This document shows, piece after piece, positions 17,265 through 35,506 of a DNA stretch of 64,000 nt. This DNA is from CAVSRC01 sp963798195. Its GTDB lineage: Bacteria > Pseudomonadota > Alphaproteobacteria > Rhizobiales > Kaistiaceae. The stretch is taken from contig CAWCSF010000010.1 in assembly GCA_963798195.1 (NCBI GenBank), forward strand, positions 1,302,001 to 1,366,000. Direction: 5' to 3'. The notes under the pieces were generated by a model. It had not been told where the DNA came from. It did not search any database and saw only the letters and a program-made list of their open reading frames with translations. Each line of letters opens with the position of its first letter. Position 1 is the first letter of the stretch. Position numbers and translations under genes: made by a program.

Positions 17265-17558
17265 TTACAAACCGGTCGTCACGTCGATCATCTGGCCTTC
17301 GGCCAGCGTGACGATGGCGCGCTTGGTATCGGACTGACGCCCGACAATGCCGCGGAAGCGCTTGACCTTGCCCTTGCGATTGAGCGTGTTGACGCCGGTC
17401 ACCTTGACCTTGAACAGCGTCTCCACCGCAGCCTTGATCTCCGGCTTGGTAGCCGTGCGCGCGACCAGGAAGATGACCTTGTTGTGTTCCGAAACGGCGG
17501 TCGACTTCTCGGTAATTACCGGGCGTCGAATGATGTCGTAGTGGCTGAGTGCGCTCAT
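17265..17558 (-). CDS. rplW: 50S ribosomal protein L23
   Basis: This 97-residue protein contains YDIIRRPVITEKS and KVTGVNTLNRKGKVKRFRG, the L23 core at the exit of the peptide tunnel, where it docks trigger factor and SRP. The start overlaps the rplD stop by 4 bases. Confidence 0.98.
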   Translation of the reverse strand: MSALSHYDIIRRPVITEKSTAVSEHNKVIFLVARTATKPEIKAAVETLFKVKVTGVNTLNRKGKVKRFRGIVGRQSDTKRAIVTLAEGQMIDVTTGL

Positions 17559-18178
17559 TTGAACCGCTCCGTCAGCGCGTCAACCGCGGCCTTGGTCAGA
17601 ACCAGCGTGTCGCGGCGAAGAATGTCGTAGACGTTGATGCCCTGCACCGGCAGCACGTCGATCGAGGTGATGTTGCGGGCGGCCATCGCGAAGTTGGCCT
17701 CAAGCTCGGCGCCGCCAATGATCAGGGCGTTGGCAAGGCCAAGGCCCTTGAACTGCTCGGCCAGCGCCTTCGTCTTCGGCTCCTTGGCGGTAGCCTCGGC
17801 GATCACGATCAGCTTCTCGCCGCGCGCCTTGTCCGACAGCGCGTGCTTCAGAGCGAGCGCGCGCACCTTCTTCGGCAGGTCGTGGGCATGGCTGCGCACC
17901 ACCGGGCCGAAAGCCTTGCCGCCGCCGCGGAACTGCGGTGCGGTCTTGGCGCCGTGACGGGCGCGACCGGTGCCCTTCTGCTTGAACATCTTCTTCGTCG
18001 TGGCGCTGATCTCGCCGCGCATCTTGGTCTTGTGCGTACCGGCCTGCCGCTTGGAAAGCTGGTAGCGCACCATGCGCTGCAGAATGTCCGGTCGCGGCTC
18101 GAGACCGAAGATCTCGTCGGCGAGCACGATGTCGCCGGCCGACTTGCCGTCGAGCGTGGTGACCTTGTGATCCATCAC
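17555..18178 (-). CDS. rplD: 50S ribosomal protein L4
   Basis: This 207-residue protein contains KQKGTGRARHGAKTAPQFRG, the conserved tunnel-lining loop, and AHDLPKKVRALALKHALSDK. L4 of E. coli also autoregulates the S10 operon; no such evidence can be read here. It overlaps both rplW and rplC by 4 bases, implying tight coupling. Confidence 0.98.
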   Translation of the reverse strand: MMDHKVTTLDGKSAGDIVLADEIFGLEPRPDILQRMVRYQLSKRQAGTHKTKMRGEISATTKKMFKQKGTGRARHGAKTAPQFRGGGKAFGPVVRSHAHDLPKKVRALALKHALSDKARGEKLIVIAEATAKEPKTKALAEQFKGLGLANALIIGGAELEANFAMAARNITSIDVLPVQGINVYDILRRDTLVLTKAAVDALTERFK

Positions 18179-18918
18179 TCGGCCTCCTTCGCCGGCGTTT
18201 CGACGGCCGGGGCTTCGGCAGCAGCCGGGGCAGCGCCGTTCTCCGGCTTGCGGAACGCGCCCGGCGTCGGAACGCCATCCGGCAGCGCCCGCTTGACGGC
18301 GTCGCGCACCAGGATCCAGCCGCCCTGTGCGCCCGGCACCGCGCCCTCGACCATGATCAGGCCCCGATCGACGTCGGTCTTGACGATCTTCAGGTTCTGA
18401 GTGGTCACGCGCTCATCGCCCATGTGACCAGCCATCTTCTTGCCCTTGAACACCTTGCCCGGGTCCTGGCGCTGGCCGGTCGAACCGTGCGACCGGTGAC
18501 TGACCGAGTTACCGTGGGTCGCGCGGCCGCCACCGAAGTTGTACCGCTTGATGACGCCCTGGAAGCCCTTGCCCTTCGACGTGCCGGTGACATCGACGAA
18601 CTGCCCGACGACGAAGTGGTCGGCGGTAAGCTCGGCACCGACCTCGATCAGGTTCTCCGGGTCGACGCGGAACTCCGCCACCTTGCGCTTCGGCTCGACC
18701 GAAGCGGTGGCGAAATGTCCGCGAAGCGCCCGCGGCGTGTTCCGCACCTTGCGCAAGCCCACACCGAGCTGGACCGCCGCGTAGCCGTTCTTGTCGACGG
18801 TCCGCTGGGCCACAACCTGGCAATTATCCATCTTCAGCACAGTGACAGGCACCTGCTCGCCCGCGTCCGTAAAGACGCGGGTCATGCCGACCTTCTGTGC
18901 AATCACACCTGAGCGCAT
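18175..18918 (-). CDS. rplC: 50S ribosomal protein L3
   Basis: This 247-residue protein has the core L3 motif GKGFQGVIKRYNFGG with THGNSVSHRSHGSTGQ, a segment that reaches the peptidyl transferase centre and contains the glutamine methylated in many bacteria. It has a 35-40 residue Ala/Glu/Pro-rich C-terminal extension, common in alphaproteobacteria. It overlaps rplD by 4 bases and lies 26 bases after rpsJ. Confidence 0.98.
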   Translation of the reverse strand: MRSGVIAQKVGMTRVFTDAGEQVPVTVLKMDNCQVVAQRTVDKNGYAAVQLGVGLRKVRNTPRALRGHFATASVEPKRKVAEFRVDPENLIEVGAELTADHFVVGQFVDVTGTSKGKGFQGVIKRYNFGGGRATHGNSVSHRSHGSTGQRQDPGKVFKGKKMAGHMGDERVTTQNLKIVKTDVDRGLIMVEGAVPGAQGGWILVRDAVKRALPDGVPTPGAFRKPENGAAPAAAEAPAVETPAKEAE

Positions 18919-18944
18919 GACTATTCCAGCCTTCCTCGGGCAGC

Positions 18945-19253
18945 CTAAAGCTTGATCTCGACGTCGACACCGGCGGCCAGGTCGAGCTTCATCAGCGCAT
19001 CGACCGTCTGTGGCGTCGGATCAACGATGTCCAGGAGGCGCTTATGCGTGCGCATCTCGAACTGCTCGCGGCTCTTCTTGTCGACATGGGGACCGCGGTT
19101 GACGGTGAACTTCTCGATCCGGGTCGGCAGCGGCACGGGGCCGCGCACGCGCGCTCCCGTCCGCTTGGCGGTGTTGACGATCTCGCGCGTCGACGCATCG
19201 AGAATTCGATGGTCAAACGCTTTGAGCCGGATGCGGATATTCTGGCCGTTCAT
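18945..19253 (-). CDS. rpsJ: 30S ribosomal protein S10 / NusE
   Basis: This 102-residue protein contains IRIRLKAFDHRILDAS, GPVPLPTRIEKFTVNRGPHVDKKSREQFEMRTHKRLLDI broken here into its family parts, and ends with AGVDVEIKL. S10 serves in the 30S head and as NusE, linking NusG (also in this window) to the ribosome in transcription-translation coupling. It is 70 bases downstream of tuf. Confidence 0.98.
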   Translation of the reverse strand: MNGQNIRIRLKAFDHRILDASTREIVNTAKRTGARVRGPVPLPTRIEKFTVNRGPHVDKKSREQFEMRTHKRLLDIVDPTPQTVDALMKLDLAAGVDVEIKL

Positions 19254-19278
19254 CGATCGGTACCCTGTTATTGTCGTT

Positions 19279-19318
19279 GCGGGTCCCCGCCGTCGGCGAG
19301 AACCCGCTTTTTTCTTTT
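19279..19318 (+). terminator. Plus-strand-oriented hairpin and T-run between tuf and rpsJ
   Basis: GCGGGT (19279-19284) pairs with ACCCGC (19302-19307) and is followed on the plus strand by TTTTTTCTTTT. Both flanking genes are on the minus strand, so in intrinsic-terminator geometry this faces against them. On the minus strand it has no T-run, so it should not stop the tuf-rpsJ message; it could block antisense transcription entering tuf or act as an mRNA-processing hairpin. Confidence 0.6.
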
Positions 19319-19323
19319 CCGGC

Positions 19324-20514
19324 CTACTTCAGAATCTGCGAGACGACGCCCGAACCAACGGTGCGGCCGCCTTCGCGGATAGCGAAGCGCAGTTTCTCTT
19401 CCATCGCGATCGGCACGATCAGCGTCACCTCCATGGAGACGTTGTCTCCGGGCATGACCATCTCGGTGCCTTCCGGCAGCGTCACCACGCCCGTCACGTC
19501 GGTCGTGCGGAAGTAGAACTGCGGACGGTAGTTGGTGAAGAACGGCGTGTGACGGCCACCCTCTTCCTTGGTCAGGATGTAGGCCTCGGCCTTGAACACC
19601 GTGTGCGGCGTCACCGAGCCGGGCTTGCACAGCACCTGGCCGCGCTCAACGCCTTCGCGGTCAACACCGCGAAGCAGCGCGCCGATGTTGTCGCCCGCCT
19701 CGCCCTGATCCAGCAGCTTGCGGAACATCTCGACGCCGGTGACGACGGTCTTGGTGGTGTCGCGGATGCCGACGATCTCGACTTCCTCGCCAACCTTGAC
19801 CACGCCGCGCTCGACGCGGCCGGTGACGACCGTGCCACGACCGGAGATCGAGAACACGTCTTCGATCGGCATCAGGAACGGCTGATCGATCGGGCGGGTC
19901 GGCTGCGGAATGAACTCGTCCACCGCGTCCATCAGCTTGAGGATCGCGTCATGGCCAAGCTCGCGGCTGGAATCTTCCAGGGCCGCCAGCGCGGAACCGC
20001 GAATGACCGGCGTGTCATCGCCGGGGAACTCGTACTTGCTGAGAAGCTCACGAACCTCGAGCTCGACGAGGTCAAGCAACTCGGGGTCGTCGACCATGTC
20101 GCACTTGTTGAGGAAGACGACCAGAGCCGGAACGCCGACCTGACGGGCGAGCAGGATGTGCTCGCGAGTCTGGGGCATGGGGCCGTCTGCGGCCGAAACC
20201 ACCAGGATGCCGCCGTCCATCTGCGCGGCGCCGGTGATCATGTTCTTCACATAGTCGGCGTGGCCGGGGCAGTCGACGTGGGCGTAGTGCCGCTTCGACG
20301 TCTCGTACTCGACATGCGCCGTGTTGATCGTGATGCCGCGGGCCTTTTCTTCCGGCGCGGCATCGATCGAGGCGTAGTCCTTGAAGGTCGCTCCGCCCGT
20401 TTCGGCCAGGACCTTGGTGATCGCCGCGGTCAGCGACGTCTTGCCATGGTCAACGTGACCGATCGTGCCGATGTTGCAGTGCGGCTTGGTCCGCGAAAAT
20501 TTCTCTTTGGCCAT
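19324..20514 (-). CDS. tuf: Elongation factor Tu
   Basis: This 396-residue GTPase delivers aminoacyl-tRNA to the ribosomal A site. The G1 motif GHVDHGKTS is at about residues 19-27, G3 is DCPGHADY, and G4 is NKCD. Domains II and III follow (about 210-300 and 305-396), ending in GSGVVSQILK. It is the only tuf in the window, although many Hyphomicrobiales also keep one beside secE. Confidence 0.99.
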   Translation of the reverse strand: MAKEKFSRTKPHCNIGTIGHVDHGKTSLTAAITKVLAETGGATFKDYASIDAAPEEKARGITINTAHVEYETSKRHYAHVDCPGHADYVKNMITGAAQMDGGILVVSAADGPMPQTREHILLARQVGVPALVVFLNKCDMVDDPELLDLVELEVRELLSKYEFPGDDTPVIRGSALAALEDSSRELGHDAILKLMDAVDEFIPQPTRPIDQPFLMPIEDVFSISGRGTVVTGRVERGVVKVGEEVEIVGIRDTTKTVVTGVEMFRKLLDQGEAGDNIGALLRGVDREGVERGQVLCKPGSVTPHTVFKAEAYILTKEEGGRHTPFFTNYRPQFYFRTTDVTGVVTLPEGTEMVMPGDNVSMEVTLIVPIAMEEKLRFAIREGGRTVGSGVVSQILK

Positions 20515-20559
20515 CGGGGCTCTCCGTCTTTCCTGTAAATTTCGATGTGGACCGGGACG

Positions 20560-22635
<2,076 letters not shown>

Positions 22636-22647
22636 CTGGGCAGTCCC

Positions 22648-23118
22648 TTACCAGCGGTAATGCGAGAAGGCGCGGTTGGCTTCCGCCATCCGGTGCGTGT
22701 CTTCGCGCTTCTTCACGGCATTGCCGCGGTTGTTGGCGGCGTCGAGCAGCTCGCCCGACAGCTTGTCGACCATCGTCTTTTCGTTGCGGCCGCGCGCTGC
22801 GCTGAGCAGCCAGCGAATCGCCAGCGCCTGGCGGCGATCAACGCGAACCTCGACGGGCACCTGATAGGTGGCGCCGCCGACGCGCCGCGAGCGAACCTCG
22901 ATCGACGGCATGACGTTGTCGAGCGCCGAGCGGAAGATGGCCAGCGGATCCTGCTTGGCCTTCTGCTCGATGATGTCGAAGGCACCGTAGACGATCTGCT
23001 CTGCGACCGACTTCTTGCCCTGGTACATCACCGAGTTCATGAACTTGGCGACCACTTCGTTGTGGTATTTCGCGTCCGGGATGATTTCCCGTTTGTCGGC
23101 ACGGTGGCGACGAGACAT
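22648..23118 (-). CDS. rpsG: 30S ribosomal protein S7
   Basis: This 156-residue protein begins MSRRHRADKREIIPDAKYHN and contains GGATYQVPVEVRVDRRQALA, standard for S7, which nucleates 30S head assembly. In E. coli S7 represses the str operon through the rpsL-rpsG intercistronic region; here that gap is 41 bases, with an A-rich tract and no strong hairpin. Confidence 0.98.
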   Translation of the reverse strand: MSRRHRADKREIIPDAKYHNEVVAKFMNSVMYQGKKSVAEQIVYGAFDIIEQKAKQDPLAIFRSALDNVMPSIEVRSRRVGGATYQVPVEVRVDRRQALAIRWLLSAARGRNEKTMVDKLSGELLDAANNRGNAVKKREDTHRMAEANRAFSHYRW

Positions 23119-23159
23119 CTGGCTTTCTTCCTGATCCTAAAGACGAAAAAACGACCCGG

Positions 23160-23531
23160 TTACTTGGGTCGTTTCGCTCCGTATTTTGACCGGCGCTGTT
23201 TGCGGTCTTTCACGCCCTGGGTGTCGAGAACGCCGCGCAGAATGTGATAGCGCACACCCGGAAGGTCTTTCACGCGACCGCCTCGGATCATGACCACCGA
23301 ATGCTCCTGGAGGTTATGACCCTCGCCCGGAATGTAGCCGATGACCTCGAACTGGTTCGTGAGACGTACCTTCGCGACCTTGCGAAGCGCCGAGTTCGGC
23401 TTCTTCGGAGTGGTCGTGTAAACGCGTGTGCAGACGCCTCGCTTCTGCGGGCTCTCCTGCATCGCCGGCACCTTGTTGCGCTTGACCGGCGCACGGCGCG
23501 GCTTGCGGATGAGCTGATTGATCGTCGGCAT
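23160..23531 (-). CDS. rpsL: 30S ribosomal protein S12
   Basis: The 123-residue protein starts at the ATG at 23531 (MPTINQLIRKPRRAP). It contains TTTPKKPNSALRKVAKVRL and PGVRYHILRGVLDTQGVKDR with the conserved lysines and the aspartate that is often methylthiolated; the residues at the usual streptomycin-resistance positions are wild-type lysines. It is the first gene of the str operon and follows a structured leader and promoter. Confidence 0.98.
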   Translation of the reverse strand: MPTINQLIRKPRRAPVKRNKVPAMQESPQKRGVCTRVYTTTPKKPNSALRKVAKVRLTNQFEVIGYIPGEGHNLQEHSVVMIRGGRVKDLPGVRYHILRGVLDTQGVKDRKQRRSKYGAKRPK

Positions 23532-23551
23532 TCCCGGCCTTTCAAATCCTT

Positions 23552-23634
23552 CGCCCGCTTCGGGCGGCAAGTCAGTTGCGCTTGCGCGAAACCGCCAAGC
23601 GCCTTGCCCGCTCGCGCGGGAGGCGCTTTTAAAA
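23552..23634 (-). promoter_or_regulatory. Leader hairpins upstream of rpsL
   Basis: Two stem-loops lie in the predicted 240-base leader. One (CGCCCG at 23552-23557, CGGGCG at 23561-23566) is about 20 bases upstream of the start codon. The second pairs AAGCGCCT (23597-23604) with AGGCGCTT (23621-23628), plus an inner CCCG/CGGG stem. The second has TTTT only on the plus-strand side, so it is not a terminator for rpsL. Possible sites for translational control; no regulator is identified. Confidence 0.45.
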
Positions 23635-23777
23635 GACAGAGGATCGAGGCCTAAACCCGGATCGTGTCGATCACGAACGTCTGTCGCCTTGAACCGGTCA
23701 GTGTCTAGATATTCTGTTTCCGCAGCGCGTCGCCGTCAGAAAGCAAAAACACCTACCACCTGCCCGAAAGCGCGCGG

Positions 23778-23806
23778 AACCTATGCTTTCGCCCCCCCAA
23801 CGTCAA
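23778..23806 (-). promoter_or_regulatory. Sigma-70 promoter for the str operon
   Basis: On the minus strand TTGACG (23806-23801) and TAGGTT (23783-23778) are separated by 17 bases. It is the best promoter match upstream of rpsL and uses the same TTGACG -35 element as the alpha-operon promoter. It predicts a leader of about 240 bases. Confidence 0.55.
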
Positions 23807-24022
23807 CCCCTTAGCCATCCGTTTTTTGATGGTCGAGCGGTATTTGGGATGCACCCAGCGAAGGGCTCGCGGGGCTGGAGTAACACACTCCGTCGACGAT
23901 TGGAAAAACCGCAGAATTCGGCCACCTTCGCGGCCGCGCGCATTGCCGCTCTCGCCGGCCTCGCATAGACAGGCATCGTCGCCGCCGCCGGACGACGCAG
24001 GCCAACCCGATCGGCAGATGTG

Positions 24023-25189
24023 ATGACAAGCGGGGAATTGCCGACAGCCGACTGGATTCAGCGGCTCTTTCGCGCTCGCCTGGCCGTCTATACGGCCTTC
24101 CTTCTCTGTGGAATTGGCATGGGAATCTGGGCGACCCACATTCCCGTCGTCCAGGCACGCCTCGGCATCGACCCCGGCATCTTGGGGCTCGCCCTGTTTG
24201 TTGTGGCTTTCGGCGCCCTCCTCACCATGCCGTTGGCCGGCATCGCCCTCGCCCACTTCGGCTCGCGCATGCCCACCGCCGTATTGATGATCGCCTTCAC
24301 CGCCCTTGTGCCGCTACCGATTCTGGCCTGGTCCGTGCCGGTGTTCTTTATCAGCGCCTTCATCTTCGGAACGACGATCGGCGCAGTGGACGTGTCGATG
24401 AACCTGCAGGCGACCGAGGTCGAGGCGGCACGCGGCCGACCGACCATGTCGTCCTTTCACGGCTTCTTCTCTATCGGCGGACTGGTGGGCGCGGGCCTCG
24501 GCGCTGGCATCATCGCCCTCGGCTGGGGCGACGGCACCGGCGTCGCCCTTCTTGCTATCCCCCTGCTCGGTCTCGCGATTCTCGGCGCAAGGAACCTTTG
24601 GCCGAGCGCCAAACCAACCGAAGCAACCGAAGCAGGCCCGCGGTTCGCCCTGCCCAACCGCGCCGCCATGGCGATCGGGATCATCGCGCTGCTGTCATTC
24701 GCCGTGGAAGGCGCGGTGACAGACTGGAGCGCCCTCTATCTGAAGACCGTGAAGCTCTCCAGCACCGCCACCGCCGGATTGGGCTTCGCGGCCTTCTCCG
24801 TCGCCATGGCGGTATTTCGCCTCGTCGGCGACGCCGTGGTGGCCCGCCTCGGGGAGAAGCGAACGCTGATGGCAGGCGGGGCCATCATCGCGGCAGGCAT
24901 GGCGCTGACCGTGATCGCGCCGTGGCCAGCGCTCTCGGCCGCAGGCTTCGCGCTGGTCGGCATCGGCGCCGCCAACCTGGTGCCGGTTGCGTTCGGCGCG
25001 GCGTCGCGCGTCCCCGGCATGTCGGCCAGCCTCGGCGTCTCCGCGGTGGCGACCATGGGCTACGCCGGCTTCCTGACCATGCCCCCGATCCTCGGCTTCG
25101 TCGCACAGACTTATGGCCTGTCGGCGTCCCTCGCGATCGTCGCCGCCATGGGCGTGGCCATCGCGGTCATCGCGGCGGCCAGGCGATAA
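24023..25189 (+). CDS. MFS transporter (YbjJ-like)
   Basis: This 388-residue protein has 12 hydrophobic segments arranged as two six-helix halves, and no signal peptide. The segments IGAVDVSMNLQATEVE and TMSSFHGFFSIGGLVGAG match the YbjJ/fucose-permease-like branch of the major facilitator superfamily. Substrate is unknown. A GTG directly before the ATG is an alternative start. It is transcribed opposite to rpsL and rpoC, between which it is inserted, and a hairpin follows its stop. It could be an efflux pump; nothing near it tells the substrate. Confidence 0.9.
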   Translation: MTSGELPTADWIQRLFRARLAVYTAFLLCGIGMGIWATHIPVVQARLGIDPGILGLALFVVAFGALLTMPLAGIALAHFGSRMPTAVLMIAFTALVPLPILAWSVPVFFISAFIFGTTIGAVDVSMNLQATEVEAARGRPTMSSFHGFFSIGGLVGAGLGAGIIALGWGDGTGVALLAIPLLGLAILGARNLWPSAKPTEATEAGPRFALPNRAAMAIGIIALLSFAVEGAVTDWSALYLKTVKLSSTATAGLGFAAFSVAMAVFRLVGDAVVARLGEKRTLMAGGAIIAAGMALTVIAPWPALSAAGFALVGIGAANLVPVAFGAASRVPGMSASLGVSAVATMGYAGFLTMPPILGFVAQTYGLSASLAIVAAMGVAIAVIAAARR

Positions 25190-25226
25190 AAAAGGGCCAC
25201 CCGGAGACGGGCCCTCGGTGGCCTTT
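25190..25226 (+). terminator. Terminator after the MFS gene (possibly bidirectional)
   Basis: GGCCACC (25195-25201) pairs with GGTGGCC (25217-25223), preceded by six A and followed by TTT on the plus strand. On the minus strand the T-run is longer, so it may work in both directions. The first 30 bases nearly repeat the rpoC terminator at 25894-25924. Confidence 0.65.
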
Positions 25227-25352
25227 CCGGTGCCAACCGCTGCCGACCGCCGCTGGCGCGGCAATCGCGGTAGCGGCGACTGTGCGCCGCCAGTCTGGCC
25301 TCAACGACCGACGGCTGATAATTTGACCATGGGAGCGCTGAGAGGAAGTCCA

Positions 25353-25685
25353 ATGTTTCGCATCGTCGTCGCCTTGTCCTTGGCCATCTTCATCAGCGGG
25401 CCGGCGGCGGCCGATTGCGATTGCACGCAGCATCTCGGCGCCTGTCAGGCAAGCGGCAGGCTCGACCTTTCCAACCAAACGCTGACGTTCCGCGCGGGCA
25501 CCAATCAGTGTGCGCAGATAACGTATTCCGTCGATGGGGAGCCCGGTTCGATCACCATAACCGGCGGCACCGGTTCAACCGACTACCTCGTGACCAATCC
25601 CGGCCGCCAGCCGAAACTCGATCTCGAACTCGTGCTCGGTTTGCGCGACGACCGGCGGCGCAGCATCAGCGAACCGGTCTGTTGA
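25353..25685 (+). CDS. Exported cysteine-rich protein, apparently frameshifted
   Basis: The ATG at 25353 has a good ribosome-binding site (AGAGGAAG, 4 bases of spacing) and opens a 110-residue frame. A signal peptide is clear (residues 1-20, ending PAAA before DC). Cysteines are at 22, 24, 31 and 53, followed by a beta-type segment. The last 18 or so residues become Arg-rich and lose coherence, while another frame carries a convincing Cys-rich continuation (25594-25881). I therefore think this is the front part of one protein of about 175 residues broken by a single-base shift near 25600-25640. Function unknown. Confidence 0.55.
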   Translation: MFRIVVALSLAIFISGPAAADCDCTQHLGACQASGRLDLSNQTLTFRAGTNQCAQITYSVDGEPGSITITGGTGSTDYLVTNPGRQPKLDLELVLGLRDDRRRSISEPVC

Positions 25686-25881
25686 CGTCGCCGCCTATCA
25701 CGCGTGCGTGGCGGCAACCTGCCCCTCGCAAGATGCGCTCTTGCACGACTGCCTGTCCAGGAATCGGCCCCACTGTACGGCCGACTTGTCGTCGTGCGCC
25801 GCACCCGGCCTTCAAGAGTGCTTCCTGCAAATCAACAAGACGATGGATGCGTGCCGAGGCGCATGCGCCCAGGCGCGATAA
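25594..25881 (+). pseudogene. Cys-rich C-terminal continuation in the +1 frame
   Basis: Starting after a stop at 25591, this frame stays open for 95 codons to TAA at 25879 and encodes ten cysteines in pairs, such as CSVC, CVAATC, and a series C-x6-C-x7-C-like spacing further on. There is no credible start codon in its first 70 codons. Moving one base from the frame that begins at 25353 joins the two into a single exported Cys-rich protein. Either the gene is broken, or one base is wrong in the assembly, or there is frameshifting. Confidence 0.5.
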
Positions 25882-25896
25882 GCGCATTTCGCCGAT

Positions 25897-25922
25897 AAAA
25901 AAGGGCCGCCCGGAGGCGGCCC
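25897..25922 (-). terminator. Rho-independent terminator of the rpoBC operon
   Basis: On the minus strand a perfect 8-bp stem (GGGCCGCC / GGCGGCCC, loop of 4) is followed by TTTTTT. It begins 25 bases after the rpoC stop. This is the strongest intrinsic terminator in the window. Confidence 0.93.
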
Positions 25923-25946
25923 TTCGATCTGTGCGTTCCGGCTAGC

Positions 25947-30155
<4,209 letters not shown>

Positions 30156-30253
30156 CGAGTGTCTCCTTCGCGTCCGGCCGGGCGGGAGATGCCCGGACGG
30201 GACGGCTTGAAACGCATTTCAGTTGAGGACGGCACGCTGCTGACCAAAACGGC

Positions 30254-34399
<4,146 letters not shown>

Positions 34400-34505
34400 T
34401 CCTCGTCTGATTTCTGGAACAGCTGTCCGGAACGCCGGGTCGCCGCCACATCGCGGCTCGGCCCTCTGGACAACGGTTCACTCCGTTTCACACTTGGCGA
34501 GGAGA

Positions 34506-34554
34506 CGCCGGCCGAACCGGCGCCCCTCTTTTCACGTCCGTCCGGGGACGGATG
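34506..34554 (-). promoter_or_regulatory. Hairpins in the rplL-rpoB intergenic region
   Basis: CGCCGG / CCGGCG (34506-34522) and a second small palindrome of CCGTCC / GGACGG type lie between rplL and rpoB. Neither has a T-run on the minus strand. In E. coli the equivalent gap holds a partial terminator and an RNase III site; here a role as a processing or attenuation element is only inferred. Confidence 0.35.
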
Positions 34555-34565
34555 ACAGGCAACGC

Positions 34566-34940
34566 CTACTTCAGGTCGACCTTGGCGCCAGCAGCCTCGA
34601 GCTGCGTCTTGAACTTGGCGGCGTCTTCCTTGCTGACGGCTTCCTTCACCGCTTTCGGCGCCGCTTCGACGAGATCCTTGGCCTCTTTCAGGCCCAGTCC
34701 GGTGATCGCCCGGACTTCCTTGATCACGTTGATCTTGTTGGCGCCGATTTCGGAGAGAACGACATCGAACTCGGTCTTCTCTTCCGCCGGAGCGGCAGCC
34801 GCACCACCACCAGCGGCCGCAGCTGCGACCGGAGCGGCGGCGGAGACGCCCCACTTCTCTTCCAGCATCTTCGACAGCTCGGCCGCTTCGATGACGGTCA
34901 GCTGCGAAAGGTCTTCCACGATCTTTGACAAGTCAGCCAT
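34566..34940 (-). CDS. rplL: 50S ribosomal protein L7/L12
   Basis: This 124-residue acidic protein has the N-terminal dimerisation helices (LSKIVEDLSQLTVIEAAELS), the Ala/Gly-rich hinge (about 35-52) and the C-terminal factor-binding domain (EFDVVLSEIGANKINVIKEV). It forms the ribosomal stalk with L10. It is 47 bases downstream of rplJ. Confidence 0.99.
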   Translation of the reverse strand: MADLSKIVEDLSQLTVIEAAELSKMLEEKWGVSAAAPVAAAAAGGGAAAAPAEEKTEFDVVLSEIGANKINVIKEVRAITGLGLKEAKDLVEAAPKAVKEAVSKEDAAKFKTQLEAAGAKVDLK

Positions 34941-34987
34941 TGCTTTTCATTCCTCTACAATTCGAACCTTGTTGACCTGAGAACGGC

Positions 34988-35506
34988 CTACGCCGCCTCG
35001 CTCTTTCTGGCATAAGCCCCGACAACCCGAGCGACCTGAGCCGCCGGTGCCGCGACGACCTGCGCAATCCGGGTAGCCGGAGCGACCAACAGGCCGACCA
35101 GCTTGGCGCGCGTTTCGTCGAGCGACGGCATCGTGGCGAGCGCCTGGACACCGTCGGGCTTGAGGTTGGTCTTGCCGAACGCCCCACCAAGAATGACGAG
35201 CTTCTCGTTCGTCTTGGCGAAGTCGACAGTGACCTTTGCCGCCGCCACCGGATCCTTTGAGAAAGCGATCACGGTCGGACCAGTAAAGAGGTCCGCAATA
35301 TGAGCGACGTCCGTGCCTTCAAGGGCGAGTTTGACGAGCCAATTCTTCGCGACTTTCATTCCGCCACCCGCCTCGCGCATGCGTGCCCGAAGGGCCGTCA
35401 TGTCCGCGACGGTGAGGCCGGAATAGTGGGCAACCACGACCGTCCCGGTGTCCTGGAACACCTGGTTCAGCGACGTGACAGCCTCGCGTTTTTCCGCTCT
35501 CTCCAA
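34988..35506 (-). CDS. rplJ: 50S ribosomal protein L10 (TTG start)
   Basis: L10 is the stalk base that binds L7/L12 and L11. The TTG at 35506 is chosen: it is preceded by GGAGAGAGG, starts the family sequence ERAEKREAVTSLN, and gives the typical 172 residues. The frame is open for 26 more codons upstream, but those residues (Pro/Arg-rich) belong to no L10 and lie in the leader. The C-terminal helices that bind L7/L12 are Ala/Val-rich (about 135-165). Confidence 0.95.
   Translation of the reverse strand: MERAEKREAVTSLNQVFQDTGTVVVAHYSGLTVADMTALRARMREAGGGMKVAKNWLVKLALEGTDVAHIADLFTGPTVIAFSKDPVAAAKVTVDFAKTNEKLVILGGAFGKTNLKPDGVQALATMPSLDETRAKLVGLLVAPATRIAQVVAAPAAQVARVVGAYARKSEAA

Larger units (their letters stand above)
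23532..24022. other. Divergent intergenic region of 491 bases: rpsL leader and MFS gene upstream region
   Basis: No gene is supported. The minus-strand part (to about 23771) is the leader of the str operon, with two hairpins. The promoter lies at 23778-23806. The part from 23810 to 24022 lies upstream of the MFS gene; I see no clear promoter for it. Open frames here are short and featureless. Confidence 0.55.

Noticed and set aside
25190..25930. Cys-rich cassette as an insertion sequence
   Set aside because: No transposase and no terminal inverted repeats; the flanking repeats are terminator-like and direct.
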